Positions 1-6,351 of a stretch of 9,508 nucleotides of DNA are shown here, piece after piece. A model generated the notes under the pieces. The model had not been told where the DNA came from and did no database searches. It saw only the letters and a program-made list of their open reading frames with translations. This DNA comes from JAHJDO01 sp030671985 [NCBI: bacterium] (lineage in GTDB: Bacteria; JAHJDO01), in contig DAOVHI010000046.1 in NCBI GenBank assembly GCA_030671985.1, forward strand, positions 1 through 9,508, read 5' to 3'. Every line of letters starts with the position of its first letter. Position 1 is the first letter of the stretch. Both the position numbers and the translations under genes were made by a program.

Positions 1-2
1 CG

Positions 3-377
3 TCTTTACGTGCAAATAACATTCGGATAATAGATGAAATTATGACTTCAACAACCAAACTTATTGCGAGTAAAAGCGCATGGAAAGACGAGTGGAAAAA
101 AAGGAAGATCCAGAATCTTGCAATGCTTCTGACAGGTGCTCTTAATGCTGAGGAAAAGGTTGGTCTTAAAATGAACATTGGTCAGGAAAATCTAAAAAGA
201 ATCCTAAAGATATTGCCTGCGGTAAAGACTCCTACAATATCGCAATTAGTTGGCGGGGAATGGGTTGCGTTGGAAGTAATAATAGATGAAAACACTGTTA
301 GAGATATTATCCCCAAGTTAAAAGAAGCTGGCGCGCAAGGGATTGTAGAGTATCCGCTTAATAAGGTGATCTATTAA
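3..377 (+). CDS. hisG: ATP phosphoribosyltransferase, long form, C-terminal part (5' end outside window)
   Basis: First enzyme of histidine biosynthesis, joining ATP and PRPP to form phosphoribosyl-ATP in the cytoplasm. The frame is open from the left edge. The first visible residues (SLRANNIRIIDEI) match the conserved end of the HisG catalytic domain, usually L-R-A-N-x-L-x-I-I-D-x-I. The ATG at 42 is therefore internal and not the start. The next segment (LIASKSAWKD, KIQNLAMLLTGAL) is the linking helix. From about base 165 comes the small ferredoxin-like regulatory domain, with LKMNI, LPAVKTPTISQL, WVALEVIIDE and the ending EAGAQGIVEYPLNKVI. That domain marks the long HisG form, which is feedback-inhibited by histidine and does not need HisZ. 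About 124 codons are present of a family length near 290. The next gene starts 10 bases after the stop, so co-transcription is likely. Confidence 0.93.
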   Translation, partial: SLRANNIRIIDEIMTSTTKLIASKSAWKDEWKKRKIQNLAMLLTGALNAEEKVGLKMNIGQENLKRILKILPAVKTPTISQLVGGEWVALEVIIDENTVRDIIPKLKEAGAQGIVEYPLNKVIY

Positions 378-387
378 AGGCGAAAAT

Positions 388-1269
388 ATGTATTTGGTAT
401 TATTTTTCGCGTTTTTGATATCTTTATCGGGTTGCGCAACACTTACACATAGCAAAAATCTCTCTTCTCATAATTCTGATGCGTACGCGCATTATTGTAT
501 GGGTGTTATTTGCGAAAATAAAGGAGAGATTGGTAAGGCTATAGGTGAATATGAGAGTACAGTACAAGCAGACGGGATGGCTGTAAGACCAAGATACAAT
601 CTGGCTAAACTCTACATTAAGGCGGGACTTGTTGAACAGGCTGCGGAACAATATAGAGTATTGTCTGAGTTGGATCCGAAGAATAAGGGACTTAGTACGG
701 TTCTTAGCGCCTTGTATTTACATCAGGGGCTCATGTGCAGCAAACAGAGAGACTACGAACGCGCTATTATTTTCTATAAAAAATTATTAAAGATATATAG
801 ATCTGATTTAGCTTATTATTATCTTGGGGTTGCCTATGAACGTTTGGGAAAGATCCAATGTGCGACCAAACAATTCAACCTTGCCATAAAATTAAATCCG
901 AATTGTGCGGAAACTTATAATTACTTAGGATACATGTACGTAGATAAGGGGATGCGGCTTAACAAATCTATAAAGTTAATTAAAAAAGCTATTGAAATTG
1001 AGCCGGAAAATGGCTATTTTATCGACAGTTTGGGATGGGCATATTACAAAAAAGGAATGTTGGATCAGGCAATGTTTCAGCTTGAAAGAGCGGTAAAACT
1101 TACTAAAGGGGAAAAAGATGACCCTATAATAAGAGATCATCTTGGAGATGTATATTTTCAAAAACAGATGTATAATAAAGCTATTGAACAGTGGGAAAAA
1201 GCGATAGAATTGGGGGCTGAAGAGAGTGAAATGATTAGAATGAAGATAAAAAATGCAGGGAGGAAATAA
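388..1269 (+). CDS. TPR-repeat lipoprotein
   Basis: A 293-residue protein that is probably anchored to a membrane by lipid. It opens with a hydrophobic stretch ending in a lipobox (L13-S-G-C16), so Cys16 would be the lipidated residue after cleavage. Residues about 32-279 are roughly seven tetratricopeptide repeats (near 32-65, 66-99, 105-138, 140-173, 174-208, 209-242 and 246-279). They show the usual pattern, for example YYYLGVAYERLGK, YNYLGYMYVDKG, DSLGWAYYKKG and DHLGDVYFQKQ. Such proteins act as scaffolds for protein contacts, and no enzyme domain is visible. The signal peptide is short and has no Lys or Arg before the hydrophobic core. An in-frame TGA at 367 leaves no ATG, GTG or TTG alternative upstream. 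The site AAAGG at 376-380 overlaps the hisG stop and supports the ATG at 388. The partner is unknown. Confidence 0.85.
   Translation: MYLVLFFAFLISLSGCATLTHSKNLSSHNSDAYAHYCMGVICENKGEIGKAIGEYESTVQADGMAVRPRYNLAKLYIKAGLVEQAAEQYRVLSELDPKNKGLSTVLSALYLHQGLMCSKQRDYERAIIFYKKLLKIYRSDLAYYYLGVAYERLGKIQCATKQFNLAIKLNPNCAETYNYLGYMYVDKGMRLNKSIKLIKKAIEIEPENGYFIDSLGWAYYKKGMLDQAMFQLERAVKLTKGEKDDPIIRDHLGDVYFQKQMYNKAIEQWEKAIELGAEESEMIRMKIKNAGRK
1258..1264 (+). promoter_or_regulatory. Ribosome binding site deciding the iolB-like start
   Basis: GGGAGGA lies 6 bases before the ATG at 1271 and within the last codons of the TPR gene. An in-frame ATG at 1253 lies upstream of this site and has no comparable signal, so 1271 is the better start. 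The placement suggests translational coupling to the TPR gene. Confidence 0.75.
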
Positions 1270-1270
1270 T

Positions 1271-2089
1271 ATGGATCTTAAAGTCAATTACGAACCAAAG
1301 CCCGGTTATACTAAATTATTGTTTCCAGACGGAGAACTGTTGAATTATATCGAATTCGGGATTATAAAGCTTTCTTCGGGAGAACAATATTCAGAACACA
1401 CAGAGGATAATGAGGTCGTCCTGGTTATTCTTAAGGGTAAATGCGTCATTAGTACGAGCACTATAAAGTGGGGGCCGATAGGTGGAAGAAAGGATGTGTT
1501 TAACGGCAAGGCTTATGCTGCATATATACCAAAACAAAACAAATACGATATTACCGCGACAACTGATTTAGAAGTAGCTGTATGCAAAGGAAGGACTGAC
1601 TTTGTTGGGGAACCTTTTGTTATAACTCCCGATAAAGTGAGAGTGCGGTCTGTTGGAAAAGGTGCCTGGACAAGAAATTTGTATAACATTATTGACGATA
1701 GAACTTCTGCCGGGTGTCTTATTGTTGGTGAGACGATAAGCCCTCCAGGGAATTGGTCATCATTTCCTCCGCATAAACACGATATTGAAAATTTGCCGGA
1801 AGAGACGAAATTAGAAGAGGTATACTTTTTTAAATTTCAGTCTGAAGATGGATTTGGTATGCAGAGACTTTATACAGCGTCTGACTCGAAAGATAAGGGT
1901 TTTGATGAGGCATTGGTTTTGAAAAATAATACGGCAACAATTATGCCTAGAGGCTATCATCCAGTGTGTACCGCGCCGGGATATTCGGTTTATTATCTCT
2001 GGATACTCGCTGGAAAAAACAGAAAACTTATTCCCAGTGAAGATCCACAGCATTCGTGGATTGGGAAAGAATATAACTCAGGAGATTAA
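1271..2089 (+). CDS. iolB: IolB/KduI-family isomerase (5-deoxy-glucuronate isomerase-like)
   Basis: A 272-residue double-cupin isomerase. Family members use a divalent metal. IolB converts 5-deoxy-D-glucuronate to 2-deoxy-5-keto-gluconate in myo-inositol breakdown, and KduI acts on a 4-deoxy-keto-uronate in pectin breakdown. The length and the segments FPPHKHD, LEEVYFFKF, MPRGYHPV and YYLWILAG fit IolB best. The expected metal ligands can be picked out as His168, His170, Glu183 and His230, by family comparison rather than computed alignment. No other inositol gene (iolC, D, E, G or J) is in the window; the next gene is a uronate-type reductase. The substrate could therefore be an ordinary hexuronate, since the reaction chemistry (aldose to ketose) would be the same. 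The gene starts one base after the TPR stop and ends one base before the next start. Family assignment is firm; substrate is open. Confidence 0.85.
   Translation: MDLKVNYEPKPGYTKLLFPDGELLNYIEFGIIKLSSGEQYSEHTEDNEVVLVILKGKCVISTSTIKWGPIGGRKDVFNGKAYAAYIPKQNKYDITATTDLEVAVCKGRTDFVGEPFVITPDKVRVRSVGKGAWTRNLYNIIDDRTSAGCLIVGETISPPGNWSSFPPHKHDIENLPEETKLEEVYFFKFQSEDGFGMQRLYTASDSKDKGFDEALVLKNNTATIMPRGYHPVCTAPGYSVYYLWILAGKNRKLIPSEDPQHSWIGKEYNSGD
2080..2085 (+). promoter_or_regulatory. Ribosome binding site deciding the SDR start
   Basis: AGGAGA precedes the ATG at 2091 by 5 bases and overlaps the end of the isomerase gene. An in-frame ATG at 2037 lies inside the isomerase and would add residues foreign to the SDR fold, so 2091 is preferred. 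Confidence 0.75.
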
Positions 2090-2090
2090 A

Positions 2091-2954
2091 ATGGACAATA
2101 ATAAGTTATTTGATGTTAGTGGTAAAGTAGCTGTAATAACCGGCGGCGGAGGAATTCTTTGCGGCGAAATGGCAAGAGCATTATCAAAATGCGGAGTAAA
2201 AGTAGCCATCCTGGATCTCAGAGAGGATGTGGCAGTAGAGCTTGCCGATGATATTACAAAACGTGGCGGGAAAGCAGTAGGTTTAGCCTGTGATGTGCTG
2301 GATAAAAAGAGCATTGAAAAGGCATCTGTAAGAATATTGGAATTATTTGGAAAAGTGGATATTCTTATAAACGGTGCAGGCGGCAACAGTCCAAAGGCAA
2401 CTACAGCCAAAGAGACTCTTGAGCCTGAGGATCTAAATAAAATTGACGTGCCGGGAAGTAAGAGTTTTTTTGATATGGATCAAAAGTCAGTGCAATTTGT
2501 TTTCAATCTGAATTTTCTAGGCACTCTTCTCCCGACCCAGGTATTCGCGAAAATAATGGCTGAACAAGGAGACGGTGGAAATGTCGTAAATATATCTTCG
2601 ATGAGCGCGTTCAGACCTTTAACAAAAATTCCTGCATATTCAGCGGCAAAGGCAGCTGTATCTAATTTTACGCAATGGCTTGCAACTCATCTGTCTCCTG
2701 TAAATATTAGAGTTAATGCCGTTGCTCCGGGATTCTTTCTGACGAACCAGAATCGTTTCCTGCTTACCGACGAGAAGACAGGCAAACTTACTCCAAGAGG
2801 AGAAACGATAATAGGACATACTCCAATGCGCCGTTTCGGTGATCCGGCTGATCTAACAGGATCTCTTATATGGCTTCTTTCTCCTGCGTCCGAGTTTGTG
2901 ACTGGAGTTGTAGTTCCTATAGACGGAGGTTTTTCAGCTTTTAGCGGAGTATAA
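2091..2954 (+). CDS. Short-chain dehydrogenase, D-mannonate oxidoreductase (fructuronate reductase) type
   Basis: A 287-residue classical SDR. The Rossmann motif is T17-G-G-G-G-I22. Asp42 ends the second strand and favours NAD(H). N94-G-A-G97 stabilises the core. The catalytic set is Ser169 or Ser170 with Tyr183-x-x-x-Lys187, and the cofactor loop is APG (212-214). The family signature G-N-S-P-K-A-T-T (98-105), followed by FFDMD and LNFLGTLLPTQVFAK, is what I associate with SDR-type D-mannonate oxidoreductases. These interconvert D-fructuronate and D-mannonate in hexuronate breakdown and are unrelated to the long-chain E. coli UxuB. The insertion at about 98-130 is longer than in simple ketoreductases and also fits. 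It sits between an IolB-like isomerase and a sugar kinase homologue, so a sugar-acid substrate is likely. SDR class is certain; the substrate is moderately supported and has not been shown by alignment. Confidence 0.82.
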   Translation: MDNNKLFDVSGKVAVITGGGGILCGEMARALSKCGVKVAILDLREDVAVELADDITKRGGKAVGLACDVLDKKSIEKASVRILELFGKVDILINGAGGNSPKATTAKETLEPEDLNKIDVPGSKSFFDMDQKSVQFVFNLNFLGTLLPTQVFAKIMAEQGDGGNVVNISSMSAFRPLTKIPAYSAAKAAVSNFTQWLATHLSPVNIRVNAVAPGFFLTNQNRFLLTDEKTGKLTPRGETIIGHTPMRRFGDPADLTGSLIWLLSPASEFVTGVVVPIDGGFSAFSGV

Positions 2955-2983
2955 ACAATTCAAGAAAATAGAGGAGTTAGAAT

Positions 2984-4273
2984 ATGAGCAGTGTGAAAAA
3001 TGTTGTTATTGCGCAGTCCGGCGGTCCATCTCCGGTAATTAATAATTCTCTAAGGGGAGTTATCGAGACATGTAAAATGTTCCCTGAGAAGTTCGGCAGA
3101 ATATATGCCGGATACCATGGAATAGAGGGTGTTCTTAAGGAAGAGCTGCTAGATTTAAGCGCTCAGAGTGAAGAGGAAATATCTTTTCTAAGAACAACTC
3201 CGGCTGCCGGAGCAATAGGAACATGCCGATATAAATTAAAGCAGGAACAAGCTACAGATTTTAACCGCGTTATAGATGTTTTTAAAGCGCACAATATTGG
3301 CTATTTCTTTTATATTGGCGGCAATGATTCAATGGATACAGCTCATAAGATTAGTTTATTAGCAAAGGATAAGGGTTTGGATTTAATCGCCGTGGGTGTG
3401 CCGAAAACAATAGACAATGATGTTGGAGATGAAGAATTTAAACTTATAGACCATACTCCTGGATACGGCAGTGTCGCAAGATACTGGGCGTATTGCATCC
3501 AGAATGCAAATGAAGAGAATGCAGGTTCTTCTCCCGCAGATCCTGTTACGGTGATTCAGGCTATGGGAAGAAAGATAGGTTTTATTCCTGCGGCAGTGCG
3601 TCTTGCAGATCCTGAAAGAGAGATGCCGTTGCAGATATATCTTGCTGAAACCGATCTTTCAATGGAAGATCTTGCAGATAACGTGAATGAAGAGCTAATA
3701 AGGTCAGGCAGAGTTATTGTAGTAATAAGCGAGGGATTTCATGTTGGAGATATTGGGGAAGCAAAGGATGCCTTTGGACATACTGAGTTTGGGGCAAGCC
3801 AGAGTACTGTCAGTCAGACGGTTGTGAATTACTTAAATAAAATCGGGCTTAAAGCAATGGGCAGTGCAAGAGGTTTTATTCCAGGAACGGATCAGCGGGA
3901 TACAGCGATTTATGCTTCTACAGTAGATTTGGACGAAGCTTACAAAGTTGGTCAGAAAGCGGCTCTGATAGCCTATGAAGAAACAAATGGTTTTATGTCT
4001 ACGATTCTCAGAAAATCGGGATCAATTTACAGTGTTGAATATGGCAAAGTTCTGCTTGAACAGGTTGCAAATTCAGAAAGAAAATTTCCTTCAAGCTGGA
4101 TAGCAAAGAACAAGATTGATGTAACGGACGAGTTTGTGAAATATGCAAGACCGCTCATTGGCGATGATTGGGTGAGTGTGCCGATAGTTAACGGGATACA
4201 GCGTTTTTCAAAAATAAAACCAATATTTGCAGAAAAGAAATGCGCTGAGTACATTCCTCAAACATATAAATAA
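2984..4273 (+). CDS. 6-phosphofructokinase family, probably pyrophosphate-dependent
   Basis: A 429-residue PFK-fold kinase. Family members phosphorylate fructose 6-phosphate with ATP or PPi. The N-terminal loop is IAQSGGPSPVINNSL. The phosphoryl-donor motif is G112-G-N-D-S116; ATP enzymes typically carry GGDGS and many PPi enzymes GGDD. The catalytic motif is P140-K-T-I-D-N-D146, where Lys after Pro (Gly in ATP enzymes) is a hallmark of PPi use. Further family segments are HTPGYGS (157-163), AMGRKIGF (193-200), ISEGF (248-252) and PGTDQRDT. The Asn in GGND replaces the Asp that helps bind magnesium in E. coli PfkA, but GGNDSMDT is to my knowledge common in one PFK clade. The site GAGGAG at 2971-2976 supports the start. 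It may supply glycolysis, or it may phosphorylate another sugar or sugar acid made by this operon. The family is firm; donor and acceptor are inferred. Confidence 0.85.
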   Translation: MSSVKNVVIAQSGGPSPVINNSLRGVIETCKMFPEKFGRIYAGYHGIEGVLKEELLDLSAQSEEEISFLRTTPAAGAIGTCRYKLKQEQATDFNRVIDVFKAHNIGYFFYIGGNDSMDTAHKISLLAKDKGLDLIAVGVPKTIDNDVGDEEFKLIDHTPGYGSVARYWAYCIQNANEENAGSSPADPVTVIQAMGRKIGFIPAAVRLADPEREMPLQIYLAETDLSMEDLADNVNEELIRSGRVIVVISEGFHVGDIGEAKDAFGHTEFGASQSTVSQTVVNYLNKIGLKAMGSARGFIPGTDQRDTAIYASTVDLDEAYKVGQKAALIAYEETNGFMSTILRKSGSIYSVEYGKVLLEQVANSERKFPSSWIAKNKIDVTDEFVKYARPLIGDDWVSVPIVNGIQRFSKIKPIFAEKKCAEYIPQTYK

Positions 4274-4294
4274 AAAAACAGGAGGGCTTTTCAC

Positions 4295-5179
4295 ATGCAG
4301 GATGCAGCAAAAGAGTTAAAGGAATTTAAGAAGGAAAAGGAGTTTTTTGTAGGTATTGATTCCGACGGGTGTGCGTTTGATACTATGGAAGTAAAGCATA
4401 AAGAATGTTTTATTCCTAATATTATCAATGAATGGGAACTTCAGACAGTGTCTAGATATGCAAGAGAAGCCGCGGAATTTGTAAACCTCTATTCAAAATG
4501 GCGCGGAATAAACAGGTTTCCTGCGTTGACAATGGTTTTTGATCTTCTTCAAGAAAGAGAAGACGTGAAAAAACGCGGTGTTAATATACCCGAAGCAAAA
4601 TCTCTGCGTGAATGGATTGAGAAAGAAACAAAGCTTGCTAATCCCGCTTTAGAACTAGTTGTTGAGGAAACGAATGACGCTGTGTTAACTCAGGCTTTAA
4701 AATGGTCTAAGGCAGTTAATGAGTCTGTGGCAAAGATAGTTCGCGGAGTGCCTCCGTTTCCCTTTGTCAGAGAAGGTCTTGAGAAGATATCTAATACAGC
4801 AGACGCAATTGTTGTGTCTGCAACTCCATGTGATGCTCTTGAAAGGGAGTGGGGTGAACATGATATTGCTAAATATGTCAGAGTAATTGCAGGTCAGGAG
4901 ATGGGAACAAAAAAAGAACATCTGGCATTTGCCGCTGTAGGCAAGTACCAGTCGGATCATATTTTAATGATAGGCGACGCTCTCGGAGATATGAAAGCAG
5001 CTCGCGCTAATAATGCTCTGTTCTATCCAATCAATCCTGGAGACGAGGATATATCATGGGAAAGATTTTACAACGAAGCTTTTGATAAATTTGTCAAAGG
5101 GGAATATGCAGGAGCTTACGAAAAATCTTTGATAGATGAATTTGACAAGTATCTGCCAAGCATTCCGCCGTGGAAATAA
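4295..5179 (+). CDS. HAD-superfamily hydrolase, substrate unknown
   Basis: A 294-residue protein with all four HAD motifs, so a phosphatase-type activity through an aspartyl-phosphate is likely. Motif I is D22-S-D-G-C-A-F-D, with Asp22 as nucleophile and Asp24 as acid/base. Motif II is the Ser in VVSATP (Ser175). Motif III is a Lys in GTKKEHL (206 or 207). Motif IV is G-D228-A-L-G-D232. About 150 residues separate motifs I and II, which indicates a large C1-type cap that usually sets substrate choice. The cap is rich in helix-type sequence (REAAEFVNLYSKWRG, LREWIEKET). The C-terminal tail after about 250 is rich in Trp, Tyr and Phe. A strong site GGAGGG (4281-4286) precedes the ATG by 8 bases. 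By context it could dephosphorylate a sugar or sugar-acid phosphate. I do not recognise a named family. Confidence 0.8.
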   Translation: MQDAAKELKEFKKEKEFFVGIDSDGCAFDTMEVKHKECFIPNIINEWELQTVSRYAREAAEFVNLYSKWRGINRFPALTMVFDLLQEREDVKKRGVNIPEAKSLREWIEKETKLANPALELVVEETNDAVLTQALKWSKAVNESVAKIVRGVPPFPFVREGLEKISNTADAIVVSATPCDALEREWGEHDIAKYVRVIAGQEMGTKKEHLAFAAVGKYQSDHILMIGDALGDMKAARANNALFYPINPGDEDISWERFYNEAFDKFVKGEYAGAYEKSLIDEFDKYLPSIPPWK

Positions 5180-5180
5180 C

Positions 5181-6335
5181 GTGAAAATAGTTGTTGATGA
5201 AAATATTCCATTTGCCAAAGAGGCATTTTCTACATTAGGAGAAGTTGAAACTTCTCATGGAAGAGAGATAACTTCTCAAAAGGTAGAGAATACTGATGTT
5301 TTGGTTGTTCGCTCTATTACAAAAGTTAATTCCAAACTTTTAGAAAAAAGCTCTGTTAAGTTCGTCGGAACAGCCACGATAGGAATGGATCATATTGATG
5401 TTGAGTATTTGAAGAATAGAGGCATCGAATTTGTAAGCGCGCCAGGTTCCAATTCTAATTCTGTTTCAGAGTACATAGTTTGCGTATTGTTGTCCGCGGC
5501 AAACAAATTGTGTCTTAATCTTCGCGATTTGACAATTGGAATCGTGGGAGTTGGTAATGTCGGAAGTAAAGTAGCAAAAAAGGTTACTGCTCTTGGAATG
5601 AAAGTACTTCTTAACGATCCTCCTCTTCTTGAAAGAACGGGAGATTCAAAATATTGTCCAATGCAGGAATTGACGGAGAATTGTGACATATTAACATTTC
5701 ATGTTCCACTTGAAAGACATGGCAAGTATCCTACGCATCATATGATAGATAAAAGTTTTCTGGAAAGTTTAAAGAAATATCCAATAATTATAAACACTTC
5801 TCGCGGAGGGGTTATGGACACAGAGTCTGTTAAGAGCGCTTTGATGCGTTGTGGGATATCACAGATTGTTTTAGACGTGTGGGAGAATGAGCCGGATATT
5901 GATATGGAAATGCTTAAAATGGCGCTGATCGGGACTCCTCATATTGCCGGCTATTCGTTTGATGATAAAGTCAACGGGACATTTATGATATACAACAGCC
6001 TGTGCAAATATTTAAATAAGAAAGCAAAATGGAATCCCAAAAACTTTTTGCCGAAGAGTGATTGTCCTGTTCTTAAAGTTGATGAACAGAGCGGATCATT
6101 AGAAAAAAAATTATACAAACTTGTTTCTCAATTGTATAATATTGAAAAAGATGATTCAAAACTTAGAGAATCTCATTCTATGCCTGCTGAAAAAAGAGGC
6201 GAATACTTTGACTCTTTAAGAAAAAATTATCAAGTAAGACGGGAATTTTTCAATACGGAAATCCTGTTCAAAAAAGAAGATTCGCAATTGGCGAATATTT
6301 TGTCAGGAATTGGTTTTAAAGTAGATAAAATATAA
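5181..6335 (+). CDS. pdxB: Erythronate-4-phosphate dehydrogenase
   Basis: A 384-residue NAD-dependent 2-hydroxyacid dehydrogenase of the PdxB type. PdxB oxidises 4-phospho-D-erythronate in the DXP-dependent route to pyridoxal 5'-phosphate. The start is GTG at 5181: the first residues (KIVVDENIPFAKEAF) align with the usual PdxB beginning, while the upstream ATG at 5136 lies in the HAD gene and adds foreign sequence. Other PdxB-like parts are VRSITKVN, FVGTATIGMDHID and SAPGSNSNSVSEY. The NAD motif is G123-V-G-N-V-G128, with Asp146 after the second strand. The catalytic residues are Arg208 (NTSRGG), Glu237 (WENEP) and His254 (TPHIAGYS). Residues from about 290 form the extra C-terminal domain found in PdxB. 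E. coli PdxB is about 378 residues. It starts one base after the HAD stop with only a weak GGA site, so translation is probably coupled. A different 2-hydroxyacid substrate cannot be excluded. Confidence 0.88.
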   Translation: MKIVVDENIPFAKEAFSTLGEVETSHGREITSQKVENTDVLVVRSITKVNSKLLEKSSVKFVGTATIGMDHIDVEYLKNRGIEFVSAPGSNSNSVSEYIVCVLLSAANKLCLNLRDLTIGIVGVGNVGSKVAKKVTALGMKVLLNDPPLLERTGDSKYCPMQELTENCDILTFHVPLERHGKYPTHHMIDKSFLESLKKYPIIINTSRGGVMDTESVKSALMRCGISQIVLDVWENEPDIDMEMLKMALIGTPHIAGYSFDDKVNGTFMIYNSLCKYLNKKAKWNPKNFLPKSDCPVLKVDEQSGSLEKKLYKLVSQLYNIEKDDSKLRESHSMPAEKRGEYFDSLRKNYQVRREFFNTEILFKKEDSQLANILSGIGFKVDKI

Positions 6336-6351
6336 TAGGAGAATTTCAAAG

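Noticed and set aside
42-377. A free-standing 111-residue protein starting at the ATG at 42
   Set aside because: The frame is open to the left edge and the upstream codons match HisG, so this ATG is internal to a truncated hisG.
1253-1270. An earlier start for the IolB-like gene
   Set aside because: It lies inside the TPR gene, upstream of the strong GGGAGGA site, and adds only non-conserved residues.
2037-2090. An earlier start for the SDR gene
   Set aside because: It lies inside the isomerase gene. The AGGAGA site and the family N-terminus both point to 2091.
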